Assembly: GCF_000378465.1 (NCBI RefSeq)
Contig: NZ_KB899911.1
Location: forward strand, 62,001 to 126,000
Reading direction: 5' to 3'
From: Elioraea tepidiphila DSM 17972
GTDB taxonomy: Bacteria > Pseudomonadota > Alphaproteobacteria > Acetobacterales > Acetobacteraceae
DNA length: 64,000 bases
The notes under the pieces were generated by a model, which was not told the DNA's origin, did no database searches, and saw only the letters and a list, made by a program, of their open reading frames with translations. How positions within the stretch are numbered: the first letter of the stretch is position 1; each line of letters opens with the position of its first letter. The translations under genes and the position numbers were made by a program. Shown here piece after piece: positions 38,304-46,745 of the stretch.

Positions 38304-39121
38304 CGCCCGCCGAGGCGCGTGCCGCTCTCGATCGCCTCGGCGCGGCCGGAGGCGACCTGCCCGATCTCGTCGAGGCGGCGCTGCTGCTCGCGGTGATCGA
38401 TGCGCCGGACGCCGATCTCGCCGCGGCGCGCGCGCATCTCGCGACGCTGGCGGCCGAGGCGCGCGCGCTGACGGCCGTCTCGGTCGAGGCGCGCGCGGCC
38501 GAGCTCGCGGCGCTGCTCGCGGGGCGGCATGGCTATGCGGGCGACAGCGAGACCTACGAGGATCTCGCCAACGCCAACCTGCTGCGCGTGATCGAACGGC
38601 GGCGTGGCCTGCCGGTGGCGCTCGGCATCGTCTGGATCCACGCCGCGCGCGCGGCGGGCTGGCCCGCCTGGGGCATCGACTTCCCCGCGCATTTCCTGGT
38701 CGCCGTCGAGGGGGCGGATCGCGCCGTCGCGGTCGATCCCTTCGCACGGGGGCATGCGCCCTCGCCGGGGGAACTGCGCGCGATGATCGGCCGAATCGCC
38801 GGCGAGGACGCGGCGATTCATCCGGGACTGTTCCGCCGCATGCGCGACCGCGAGGTGCTGCTGCGCCTGCAGAACAACATCAGGATGCGCCGCCTGCGGG
38901 CGGGCGATCTCGCCGGGACGCTCGCCTGCGTCGAGGACATGCTGCGGCTGGCGCCGGATGCGACGCCGCTCTGGCAGGAGGCCGGACTGGTGCATCAGCG
39001 GCTCGGCCACGCGCGCGCGGCGATCGCCTGCCTGGAACGGTTCCTGTCCCTTGATCCGGATGCCGAGGCCGCGGCGCAGGCGCGCACGACGCTGCGCGAG
39101 ATCCGCGCGACGCTGAACTGA
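38300..39121 (+). CDS. SirB1-family protein (transglutaminase-like with TPR tail)
   Basis: The 273-residue protein matches the SirB1 family, with a transglutaminase-like core and C-terminal TPR helices. The N-terminal part is Ala-rich helix; YEDLANANLLRVIERRRGLP and ALGIVWIHAARAAGWPAWGI are family features, followed by FPAHFLVAVEGADRAVAVDPF with a His and an Asp of the core. The C-terminal WQEAGLVHQRLGHARAAIACL is a TPR. The expected catalytic Cys is not obvious, so it may be a pseudoenzyme. The biological role of the family is poorly known. Confidence 0.85.
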   Translation: MTPAEARAALDRLGAAGGDLPDLVEAALLLAVIDAPDADLAAARAHLATLAAEARALTAVSVEARAAELAALLAGRHGYAGDSETYEDLANANLLRVIERRRGLPVALGIVWIHAARAAGWPAWGIDFPAHFLVAVEGADRAVAVDPFARGHAPSPGELRAMIGRIAGEDAAIHPGLFRRMRDREVLLRLQNNIRMRRLRAGDLAGTLACVEDMLRLAPDATPLWQEAGLVHQRLGHARAAIACLERFLSLDPDAEAAAQARTTLREIRATLN

Positions 39122-39418
39122 TCACCGGGCGCGGGTGACGCGCGTCCGTCCCTGCTCGTGCAGTCTCACGCGCTCGCCGACGGCTAGCCGCTCGGTATCG
39201 GGCTGCACGACCACGATCGTCGCGCCGCTGTCGGCGCGCACGATGTACTCGGCACTGCCCGGCGCGAGCGGGCGGATCGCGAGGATCGTTCCGAGGCGGT
39301 GCTGAGCGGGCGCGGGCATCTCGGCGGCCGGCGCGGCCGCAGGCGGCGGCGGGCGCGCGCAGGCAGCGGCGCAGGCCAGCAGCAGCACAGGCAGGACGGC
39401 GCGCAGGACCACCTCCAC
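39122..39418 (-). CDS. Small lipoprotein with SlyB/17-kDa-antigen-like C-terminal part
   Basis: I placed the start at GTG 39418 (or GTG 39412), giving a signal peptide LRAVLPVLLLACAAACARP with a lipobox-like Cys. The mature part has a Pro/Ala linker, then GTILAIRPLAPGSAEYIVR and IVVVQPDTERLAVGERVRL, resembling the C-terminal half of SlyB/PcpA-type proteins, though without the glycine zipper. The longer ORF reaching 39592 is composed of Arg-rich non-coding-like codons. It converges with the SirB1 gene with no gap. Confidence 0.6.
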   Translation of the reverse strand: MEVVLRAVLPVLLLACAAACARPPPPAAAPAAEMPAPAQHRLGTILAIRPLAPGSAEYIVRADSGATIVVVQPDTERLAVGERVRLHEQGRTRVTRAR

Positions 39419-39611
39419 GAGCGACTCGCGCGAGTGTTGCGAGCATGCCACGCGCGTGCGGCGTCTGCGAGAGTGCGCGAGTCCGACTCGGCGCGCGCAA
39501 TTTTCCCGCGAGACGCGACTCCGCCACCCGTTCCTAGGGTTCGTCCGCCCGGTGCCGCAACGCCGGGTCGCAGTGCCCGCTGCGCCGTCCACGATTCAAG
39601 GACGCATCCTG

Positions 39612-40751
39612 ATGATCACGCCGCGCTGCCCAGGGATCGCCGATCGACACCTGGGGCTGCGCGGGCTGGCGGCAACCGTGCTCGTGCTCGCGACGGGATG
39701 CGCCGCGGATCGCCTGCCGCGCGAGCCGGCGCGGCTCGGCCAGCATCCCGTGATCCACGACTACGCGGCACCGGCCGACAGTCTCTTCGATCCCTGGGGG
39801 CAGCACATCGCCGAGGCCGCCGCGCTGCATGACGTGCCCGAGGCGTGGATTCGCGAGGTGATCGACCGCGAGAGCAGCGGACGGCGCCGCGCGGTCTCGC
39901 CCGCCGGCGCGATGGGGCTGATGCAGGTGATGCCGGGCACCTGGCGCGAGCTGCGCCTGCGCTATCAACTCGGTCGCGATCCGTTCGATCCGCGTGACAA
40001 CATCCTCGCGGGCACCGCCTATATCCGCGAGATGTACGAGCGCTTCGGCTCGCCCGGATTCCTGGCCGCCTACAATGCCGGTCCCGGCGCGTTCTCGCGC
40101 CACCTCGCGCGCGCCCATCCGCTGCCGCGCGAGACGAGCCGCTTCGTCGCGGCGATCGCGCCACGGATCGCCGGCATCTCGCCCGAGAACCGCGCCGCGC
40201 CGGCGGTCTACGCGGCCGTTCCGCCGTCGCTCGTTGGCGGGCCGCGCCGCCCGGCGCCTTCCGCACCGGTCGCGGTCGCCTGGCGGCCGCCGCTGCCGCC
40301 GCCCGAGCCGCCTGCGCCGGCCGTCGTCGCGGCGGCGGCCCCGGAGCCTCTCCGTGCTTCGGCATCGGCCGCACCTGCGCCCGCGCCTGAACCGCCTTCG
40401 CGCGGCTTCCAGCTGATCTCGGCCGCGCGCGCGGCGCCGGTGCCCGCCGCGTCACCGCGGCAGGACGTGCCGGAACCGCCTGCCCCCACCGTCATCGGCG
40501 CCTGGTCGATCCAGGTCGGCGCGTTCCGCACCGTCGAGCCGGCGCGCGGCGCGATCGACCAGGCGCGGGATGCGGCACCGGACCTGCTCGCGCACGCGGT
40601 GGCGGCGACACCCGATGTGGAGACGCCGAACGGCAGGTTCGTGCGCGCGCGCTTGGTCGGGCTCTCGCCCGAGGCGGCGCGGGCCGCCTGCCGGTTGGTG
40701 GAGCGCCGCGGGCAGGGGTGCTTCACGGTGGCGCCCCCCGCCCGCAGCTGA
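39612..40751 (+). CDS. Lytic transglycosylase-SPOR lipoprotein (first of tandem pair)
   Basis: The 379-residue protein has a signal peptide ending VLATGC, a Slt-type lysozyme fold (about residues 65-190) and a C-terminal SPOR domain. The catalytic Glu is in IREVIDRESSGRRRAVSPAGA; the core is completed by GLMQVMPGTWRELR, DNILAGTAYIREMYERFGSP and FLAAYNAGPGAF. A Pro/Ala linker precedes SPOR (WSIQVGAFRTVEPARGAI), which binds denuded peptidoglycan, often at the division site. The layout resembles a septum-directed transglycosylase. The next gene is a close paralog. Confidence 0.92.
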   Translation: MITPRCPGIADRHLGLRGLAATVLVLATGCAADRLPREPARLGQHPVIHDYAAPADSLFDPWGQHIAEAAALHDVPEAWIREVIDRESSGRRRAVSPAGAMGLMQVMPGTWRELRLRYQLGRDPFDPRDNILAGTAYIREMYERFGSPGFLAAYNAGPGAFSRHLARAHPLPRETSRFVAAIAPRIAGISPENRAAPAVYAAVPPSLVGGPRRPAPSAPVAVAWRPPLPPPEPPAPAVVAAAAPEPLRASASAAPAPAPEPPSRGFQLISAARAAPVPAASPRQDVPEPPAPTVIGAWSIQVGAFRTVEPARGAIDQARDAAPDLLAHAVAATPDVETPNGRFVRARLVGLSPEAARAACRLVERRGQGCFTVAPPARS

Positions 40752-40901
40752 CCCTGATGGCCGGATTGCCCCGCGCGGGTGTTGCCGGGATGCCACGGCG
40801 GCGCTGCGGCGCGCACCGGATGGCCCACCGCGACTCCAATCCCGTTGCTCGTTTGGCGACGATTCTTTAAGGCTTTAGGCCTGGATACTGACACATGAGC
40901 T

Positions 40902-40940
40902 GAACACCAGGGCATAGCCTGCGGTGTTCTCTTGGTGTTC
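40902..40940. promoter_or_regulatory. Inverted and direct repeats upstream of second transglycosylase
   Basis: GAACACC (40902-40908) faces GGTGTTC (40923-40929), and GGTGTTC occurs again at 40934-40940, so one half-site faces two copies. It lies 15 bp before the chosen start, a position typical of an operator or leader hairpin. No known factor is assigned. The gap 40752-40954 holds no gene. Confidence 0.4.
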
Positions 40941-40954
40941 TGGGGACCCGAGCC

Positions 40955-42076
40955 TTGAAGATCTCGCCGCGCCTGCCCTCGAGCTTCCGGATGCGCCCCG
41001 TGCTCCGCGGTGCGGGGATGGCGGCGCTGGTGCTGCTGGCCGCGGCCTGCGCGTCCGATCGGGCGAATGTCCGCCAAGGCGGATACACGGCCAGCCATTA
41101 CACCCCGCCCGGCCCGCCGCATGACCCCTGGGGTCCCTACATCGCCGAGGCGGCGGTGATGCACGACGTGCCCGAGACGTGGATCCGCGAGGTGATGCGG
41201 GTGGAGAGCGCGGGGCGCCATGACGCGATCTCCTCGGCCGGCGCGATGGGGCTGATGCAGATCATGCCGGCGACCTGGGAGGAACTCCGGGCGCGCTATC
41301 AGCTCGGCGGCGATCCGTTCCATCCACGCGACAACATCCTGGCCGGTACCGCGTATCTGCGCGAGATGTACGATCGGTTCGGCTCGCCCGGGTTTCTCGC
41401 CGCCTACAACGCCGGTCCCGGTACCTTCGACCGCTATCTCGCGCGCCAGCGCGGCCTGCCGGACGAGACGCGGCGCTATGTCGCGATGATCGCCCCGCGC
41501 ATCGAGGGGGTTGCGCCGCGGAACCGTGCCGCGCCCGAGGTGTATGCCGCGGCGGCGGTGCCGACGAACATTCCGCCGGGGCTGCGTCGCCCGGTGGGCG
41601 GCCAGCCGACGCAGCTTGCGTATCGGCCGCCGACGCCGCCGCGTCCGCCGGCGGTGGTTGCGCAGGCGCCGGCGCCGGTCACCGCGCCGGTGCGCGAGCC
41701 GGTGATCGCGCGCGCCGCGCTGCCGCCGCCCGCCCCGCCGGCCCCCGCGGCCCGGTTCCAGCTGATCTCGTCGGCCCAGGCCGCACCCGCGCTCGGCGCG
41801 CCGGTGCCGTCGCAGATCGGCGGCGCCTGGGCGATCCAGGTCGGCGCGTTCCAGAGCCATGGTCCTGCTCGCAATGCGGTCGAGCAGGCGCGCCGCGCGG
41901 CGCCCGAGCTGCTCGGCGGGGCGCAGGTGGCCATCGCGTCGGTCGTCACCACCAACGGCACGCTGGTACGCGCGCGGCTTGTCGGTCTGTCGGCGACGGC
42001 GGCGGTCGCGGCGTGCCAGCGCGTGGAGCGCACCGGGCAGAGCTGCATCGCGGTGGCGCCGGACGCGCAGAGCTGA
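40955..42076 (+). CDS. Lytic transglycosylase-SPOR lipoprotein (second of tandem pair)
   Basis: The 373-residue protein is a paralog of the previous gene throughout: signal peptide with lipobox LLAAAC, HDPWGPYIAEAAVMHDVPET, the catalytic Glu in VMRVESAGRHDAISSAGAMG, GLMQIMPATWEEL, YNAGPGTFDRYLA, Pro/Ala linker, SPOR domain (AIQVGAFQSHGPARNAVEQA). The TTG at 40955 has GGGGAC upstream; ATG 40991 (MRPVLRG) gives a neater signal peptide and is the main alternative. It probably cleaves glycan strands in the same compartment as its twin. Confidence 0.9.
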   Translation: MKISPRLPSSFRMRPVLRGAGMAALVLLAAACASDRANVRQGGYTASHYTPPGPPHDPWGPYIAEAAVMHDVPETWIREVMRVESAGRHDAISSAGAMGLMQIMPATWEELRARYQLGGDPFHPRDNILAGTAYLREMYDRFGSPGFLAAYNAGPGTFDRYLARQRGLPDETRRYVAMIAPRIEGVAPRNRAAPEVYAAAAVPTNIPPGLRRPVGGQPTQLAYRPPTPPRPPAVVAQAPAPVTAPVREPVIARAALPPPAPPAPAARFQLISSAQAAPALGAPVPSQIGGAWAIQVGAFQSHGPARNAVEQARRAAPELLGGAQVAIASVVTTNGTLVRARLVGLSATAAVAACQRVERTGQSCIAVAPDAQS

Positions 42077-42136
42077 GGTTGCCGCCCCGGCCGTGACGGG
42101 CCATCCTCTCCGCCGACGGAGAGGGAGGATGCTTCC

Positions 42137-42520
42137 ATGACCGAGGCGGGGCAGGGCCCTGAGGCGACGTTTCGCGCCTTCCTGAAGGAAGGCCGTTTCA
42201 TGATCCAGCGCAGCGCCTCCACCGGGCGCCACGTCTTCTACCCTCGTGTGGCCTTGCCTGGCACGGGCGAGCGCGATCTCGAATGGGTGCCGGCGAGCGG
42301 CCTCGGCACGGTCTATGCGACCACCGTGGCGCGTCAGCGCCCCAACCCCGACGGCTCCTCCAACGACTACAACATCGCGATCGTCGAGCTCGACGAGGGC
42401 GTGCGGATGATGAGCCGTGTCGAGGGCGTGCCGCCGACGGAGGTGAAGATCGGCCAGCGCGTGAAGGCGCGCATCGCCGAGGTCGACGGCGCGCCGGGCA
42501 TCGTCTTCGATCCGGTCTGA
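42137..42520 (+). CDS. DUF35-type OB-fold protein lacking zinc-ribbon cysteines
   Basis: This 127-residue protein corresponds to the DUF35 OB-fold partners of thiolases and acyl-CoA enzymes. The OB part is visible as GLGTVYATTVARQRPNPDGS, NIAIVELDEGVRMMSRVEGV and KIGQRVKARIAEVDG. The N-terminal rubredoxin-like ribbon keeps its spacing (FMIQRSASTGRHVFYPR) but both Cys pairs are absent. A strong GAGGGAGG precedes the ATG. It is the first gene before the thiolase, the usual partner, with a small hairpin between. Confidence 0.8.
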   Translation: MTEAGQGPEATFRAFLKEGRFMIQRSASTGRHVFYPRVALPGTGERDLEWVPASGLGTVYATTVARQRPNPDGSSNDYNIAIVELDEGVRMMSRVEGVPPTEVKIGQRVKARIAEVDGAPGIVFDPV

Positions 42521-42590
42521 GGGGGGCCGGGGGGCATGGCACCCCATCGCGCAGGCGCGTTGGGACCCCGCCCGCGGCCTCCCGGCGGGT

Positions 42591-42614
42591 GCAGGGCGGA
42601 GCCCTGCGTTCTTT
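42591..42614 (+). terminator. Hairpin with U-rich tail between DUF35 protein and thiolase
   Basis: GCAGGGC-GGA-GCCCTGC (42591-42607) is followed by GTTCTTT. It could be a weak terminator or attenuator that lowers downstream expression. The whole gap 42521-42628 is G-rich and repetitive. Confidence 0.5.
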
Positions 42615-42628
42615 GAGGATTTCCTGAC

Positions 42629-43780
42629 ATGGCACATGCGCTGAGGGGCAAGACCGCGGTCGTCGGCATCGGCACGGCCGGCACGGGCGAGGCCCCAGGT
42701 CGTTCCGCGATCGAGCTCCTGGGCGAGGCGTCCCTGAACGCCATCGCCGATGCGGGGCTGAAGCTGTCGGATGTGGACGGCATCTTCGCCGCGACCAGCA
42801 CGCACGCGTTCCCGACGCTCTCGGTCGCCGAGTATCTCGGCCTGCGTCCGCGTTTCGTGGACGGCACGAATATCGGCGGTGCCAGCTTCGAGGCGCATCT
42901 GCTGCATGCCGCGCTCGCGCTCGATGCCGGGTTCTGCGACGTGGCGTTGATCTGCTACGGGTCGAACCAGCGCACGGCGGGTGGGCGGCTCGTGTCCATG
43001 AGCGAGCCGCAGGTGTGGGAGGCGCCGTTCAAGCCGCGCATGCCGCTGACGGCGTACGCGCTGGCGGCGAGCCGGCACATGCACCAGTTCGGCACCACCC
43101 GCGAGCAGTTGGCCGAGGTGGCGGTGGCGGCGCGGGCCTGGGCGAACCTGAACCCGGAGGCCTTCGCGCGCGGGCCGCTCAGCGTCGCGGATGTGCTCGC
43201 GAGCCGGATGATCAGCGATCCGCTGACGGTGCTCGATTGCTGCCTCGTCACCGATGGTGGTGCGGCCTGCGTGATGACCCGGGCCGACCGTGCGAAGCAC
43301 CTCGCGAAGCCGCCGGTCTATTTCCTCGGCGGCGCGGGGGCGCAATGGCATCGCGCGATCAGCACGATGCCGGATCTGACGATCACCGCCGCCTCGGAGA
43401 GCGGGCCGCGCGCGCTGACGCATGCCGGTGTTTCGCTGTCGGACGTGAAGCTGGCGATGCTCTACGACGCCTTCACGATCTGCACGCTGCTGTTCCTTGA
43501 GGATCTCGGCTTCTGTCCGAAGGGGGAGGCGGGGCGCTTCGTCGAGGGTGGGGCGATCGGGCCTGGTGGCCGGCTCGCGGTGAACACGAACGGCGGCGGC
43601 CTCTCCTGTGTGCATCCCGGGATGTACGGGCTGTTCCTGATCATCGAGGCGGTGACGCAGTTGCGCGGTGCGGCGGGCGAGCGCCAGGTGAAGGACTGCG
43701 ATATCGCGCTGGTGCATGGCAATGGCGGCACGCTGTCGGCGCAGGTGACCGGCGTGCTCGGCACCGCGGCGACGGTGTGA
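42629..43780 (+). CDS. Thiolase-family protein (acetyl-CoA acetyltransferase/SCP-x-like)
   Basis: The 383-residue protein has the thiolase fold typical of SCP2-like thiolases that pair with DUF35 proteins. It opens with TAVVGIGTAGTGEAPGRSAI, has DGTNIGGASFEAHLLHAALA at the nucleophile region (the usual catalytic Cys is replaced by Ser in this NIGGAS), DGGAACVMTRA, and GGGLSCVHPGMYGLFLI and HGNGGTLSAQ at the C-terminus. Lack of the first Cys is common in non-classical members. It overlaps the acyl-CoA synthetase start by GTGA. Confidence 0.85.
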   Translation: MAHALRGKTAVVGIGTAGTGEAPGRSAIELLGEASLNAIADAGLKLSDVDGIFAATSTHAFPTLSVAEYLGLRPRFVDGTNIGGASFEAHLLHAALALDAGFCDVALICYGSNQRTAGGRLVSMSEPQVWEAPFKPRMPLTAYALAASRHMHQFGTTREQLAEVAVAARAWANLNPEAFARGPLSVADVLASRMISDPLTVLDCCLVTDGGAACVMTRADRAKHLAKPPVYFLGGAGAQWHRAISTMPDLTITAASESGPRALTHAGVSLSDVKLAMLYDAFTICTLLFLEDLGFCPKGEAGRFVEGGAIGPGGRLAVNTNGGGLSCVHPGMYGLFLIIEAVTQLRGAAGERQVKDCDIALVHGNGGTLSAQVTGVLGTAATV

Positions 43781-45879
43781 GCGTGCCGGCACCCGACGGC
43801 CTGACGAAACTGATCAGGCCGGACTCGCTCGCGGTTCTCGGCGCCTCGAACGATCCGACGCGCATCGGCGGGCGGCCGATCGCCTACATGAAGACGCGCG
43901 GCTTCCCCGGCGCGCTTCATCCGGTGAATCCGAACCGCCAGACGGTGCAGGGGCTGACGGCCTATCCGCGGCTCGCCGACGTGCCGGGCCCGGTCGATGC
44001 GGCGATCATCGCGGTGCCTGCTGCCTCCGCGCTCGAGGCGGTGCGCGACTGCGTCGCCAAGGGCGTGAAGGCGGCGATCATGTTCACCGCCGGCTTCGCC
44101 GAAGTGGACGAGCCGGGGGCTGCGGCGCAGGCGGAGATCGTCGCGGTTGCGCGCGCGGGCGGGATGCGCCTCCTGGGCCCCAACTGCCTCGGCCTGTTCG
44201 ATGCCGCGCGCGGCTATTTCCCGATCTTCTCGGCGAGCTTCGAGAACGGCTGGCCGTTGCCAGGGCGGATCGGCATCGCCAGCCAATCGGGTGCCTACGG
44301 GTCGCATCTCGGCGCGCTCTGCCGCGACCGCCGGGTGGGCGCGCCGCTGCTGGTCACCACCGGCAACGAGGCGGACATCACGCTCGGCGAGGTCATCCAC
44401 TGGATGGCCGAGGACGAGGCGACGGATGTGATCGCGGTCTATGCCGAGGGCATCCGCGAGGCCGGCTCGTTCCTGGCCGCGATCGAGACCGCGCGGCGCA
44501 ACCGCAAGCCCGTGGTGATGATGAAGGTGGGTCGGTCGCGCCTGGGTGCTGCGGCGGCCAAGAGCCACACGGCCTCGATCGCCGGCGACGACGCGGTGAC
44601 GGATGCGGTGCTGCGCGATGCCGGCGTGCATCGCGTGCGCACGACCGAGGAACTGGTCGACATCGCGCATGTCGCGACGCGGCGCATCTACCCGGTGAAC
44701 AACACGCTCGGCGTGATCACGATCTCGGGCGGGGCAGGGGTGCTGATCTCGGATGCGGCGGATGCGCTGGGCCTGCCCATGCCGCCGATGCCGCAGGCGG
44801 CGCAGGCGCGGCTCAAGGCGCTCATTCCGTTCTCGGCGCCGGCCAATCCGGTGGATTGCACCGCGCAGGCCTTCAACGACATGAGCGTGGTCGGCACCTT
44901 CGCCGAGAGCATGCTGGCGGATGGCGGCTATGCGAGCGCGATCGGGTTCTTCACCCAGGTCGGCGCCTCGGCCTCGGTCGCGCCGCCGCTGCGCGAGCAG
45001 TTGAAGAAGGCGGTGGCGAAGCATCCCGACCGGCTGTTCATCCTGTCCATCCTCGCGCCGGTGGAGACGGTGAAGGCGTGGGAGGCGGACGGGTTCCTGG
45101 TGTTCGAGGATCCGACGCGCGCGGTGGTGGCGCTCGCCGCGATGGGCCGGTTCGGCGAGGCCTTCGCGCGGGGCCCGCGTCAGGCGCCGCCCGAGGTCGC
45201 GGCGCCGACGCTGCCCGAGACCGCCCCGGACGAGGCCGGCGCGAAGCGCATCCTCTCGGCGATCGGCATCGCCGTGCCGGCGGAGGAGGTGTGCGCAACG
45301 GCCGATGGTGCGGTCGCCGCTGCCCGGCGCATCGGCTTCCCGGTGGCGCTGAAGCTCGTCTCGCCCGACATCGTGCACAAGAGCGAGGCGGGCGGGGTGA
45401 AGCTCGGGCTCGCGGATGACGCGGCGGTGCGCGCGGGCTTCGATGCGATCCTGCGCAACGCCGCCGCCCATGATCCGCAGGCGCGCGTCACCGGCGTGCT
45501 GGTCTCGCCGATGGTCACGGGTGGCGTCGAGTGCGTGATCGGGCTGAACCGCGATCCCGTGTTCGGGCCCGTCGCGATGGTGGGGCTCGGCGGCGTGTTC
45601 GTCGAGGTGCTGCGCGACGTCGCGCTGAAGCTCTGCCCGTTCGGCGAGGACGAGGCGCTGGCGATGATCCGCGGCTTGCGCGGCTTCCCGCTGCTCGATG
45701 GCGCGCGCGGCCGGCCCAAGGCGGATGTGCGCGCGCTCGCCGCGGCGCTGTCGCGGCTCTCGGTGTTCGGCGCCGCGGCCGGGCCCCGTCTGCAATCGGT
45801 GGACGTGAACCCGATCATGGTGCTGCCGGAAGGGCAGGGCGCGGTCGCGCTCGATGCGGTGATCGAACTCGCGGACTGA
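43777..45879 (+). CDS. NDP-forming acyl-CoA synthetase (CoA-binding, ligase and ATP-grasp domains)
   Basis: The 700-residue protein joins the alpha and beta parts of ADP-forming acyl-CoA synthetases. Residues 10-130 are a CoA-binding Rossmann domain (SLAVLGASNDPTRIGGRPIA), 150-290 a succinyl-CoA-ligase-like domain (IASQSGAYGSHLGAL, with the phosphohistidine region in SHTASIAGDD), and about 480-700 an ATP-grasp domain (GFPVALKLVSPDIVHKSEAG, GVECVIGLNRDPVFGPVAMV). It converts an acid to its CoA thioester or the reverse. It starts at GTG, coupled to the thiolase gene. Confidence 0.9.
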   Translation: MSVPAPDGLTKLIRPDSLAVLGASNDPTRIGGRPIAYMKTRGFPGALHPVNPNRQTVQGLTAYPRLADVPGPVDAAIIAVPAASALEAVRDCVAKGVKAAIMFTAGFAEVDEPGAAAQAEIVAVARAGGMRLLGPNCLGLFDAARGYFPIFSASFENGWPLPGRIGIASQSGAYGSHLGALCRDRRVGAPLLVTTGNEADITLGEVIHWMAEDEATDVIAVYAEGIREAGSFLAAIETARRNRKPVVMMKVGRSRLGAAAAKSHTASIAGDDAVTDAVLRDAGVHRVRTTEELVDIAHVATRRIYPVNNTLGVITISGGAGVLISDAADALGLPMPPMPQAAQARLKALIPFSAPANPVDCTAQAFNDMSVVGTFAESMLADGGYASAIGFFTQVGASASVAPPLREQLKKAVAKHPDRLFILSILAPVETVKAWEADGFLVFEDPTRAVVALAAMGRFGEAFARGPRQAPPEVAAPTLPETAPDEAGAKRILSAIGIAVPAEEVCATADGAVAAARRIGFPVALKLVSPDIVHKSEAGGVKLGLADDAAVRAGFDAILRNAAAHDPQARVTGVLVSPMVTGGVECVIGLNRDPVFGPVAMVGLGGVFVEVLRDVALKLCPFGEDEALAMIRGLRGFPLLDGARGRPKADVRALAAALSRLSVFGAAAGPRLQSVDVNPIMVLPEGQGAVALDAVIELAD

Positions 45880-45881
45880 CC

Positions 45882-46745
45882 ATGGCGATCGATCCGGAAC
45901 GGCTGCGCAGCTTTCCGATCCCCGAGGCGCGACAGCGCCTGACGAAGCGCGACACGATCCTCTACGCGCTCTCGGTCGGGCTCGGCCAGGATCCGTTGGA
46001 CGAGCGTCAGCTCGACTTCGTCTACGAGACGCGGCTGCGCGCCTTCCCGTCCATCGCGGTGGTGCTCGGCTATCCCGGGTTCTGGCTCAAGAATCTCGAT
46101 ACGGGTGTGGACTGGAAGCGGCTGGTGCATGGCGAGCAGGCGATCTCCTGGCACGCGCCCCTGCCGGTGGAGGGCGAGGTGATCGGGCGCACGCGCGTCA
46201 CCGGGCTCGTGGATCGCGGCGAGGGGAAGGGCGCGCTGCTCTACTCGGCGCGGGAGGTGGTCGATGCCGCGACGGGCGCGCTGCTCGCCACACTGGATCA
46301 GAGCACGGTGCTGCGCGGCGATGGCGGGTTCGGCGGGCCGTCCGACCCGGTCCGCGCGCCGCATCCGATGCCGACGCGCGATCCCGACGATGCGGTCGCG
46401 CTCGCCACCCGTCCGGAACAGGCGCTGCTCTACCGCCTGAACGGCGACGACAACCCGCTGCACATCGACCCGGCGGTGGCGAAGACAGCCGGATTCGACC
46501 GGCCGATCCTGCACGGGCTCTGCACTCTCGGCGTGGTGACGCATGCGCTGCTGCGCCGCGTCTGCGGCTACGACACCACGAAGCCGCGCCATCTCGCCCT
46601 CCGCTTCTCCGCGCCGGTATTCCCGGGCGAGACGATCCGCACCGAGCTCTGGGACGAGGGCGGGGGCAGTTACGCGTTCCGCGCGCGTGCGGTCGAGCGC
46701 GATGCGGTGGTGGTGAGCAACGGCCTGTTCCGGGTGAGCCCATGA
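45882..46745 (+). CDS. MaoC/hydratase-2 family dehydratase
   Basis: This 287-residue double hotdog-fold protein resembles peroxisomal-type 2-enoyl-CoA hydratase. The N-terminal half is degenerate (YALSVGLGQDPLDERQLDFV), and the C-terminal half has the hydratase-2 motif LYRLNGDDNPLHIDPAVAKT with the catalytic Asp and His, then FDRPILHGLCTLGVVTHALL. It is 2 bp after the synthetase and overlaps the CoA-transferase gene by ATGA. It probably hydrates a trans-2-enoyl-CoA in the same pathway. Confidence 0.9.
   Translation: MAIDPERLRSFPIPEARQRLTKRDTILYALSVGLGQDPLDERQLDFVYETRLRAFPSIAVVLGYPGFWLKNLDTGVDWKRLVHGEQAISWHAPLPVEGEVIGRTRVTGLVDRGEGKGALLYSAREVVDAATGALLATLDQSTVLRGDGGFGGPSDPVRAPHPMPTRDPDDAVALATRPEQALLYRLNGDDNPLHIDPAVAKTAGFDRPILHGLCTLGVVTHALLRRVCGYDTTKPRHLALRFSAPVFPGETIRTELWDEGGGSYAFRARAVERDAVVVSNGLFRVSP

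Noticed and set aside
40208-43792. Minus-strand open frame of 1194 codons
   Set aside because: It spans the transglycosylases, DUF35 protein and thiolase antisense. The product is Arg/His/Ala-rich low complexity with no domain.
43462-45795. Minus-strand open frame of 777 codons
   Set aside because: It lies opposite the acyl-CoA synthetase gene, which has full family motifs. The frame is a composition artefact.
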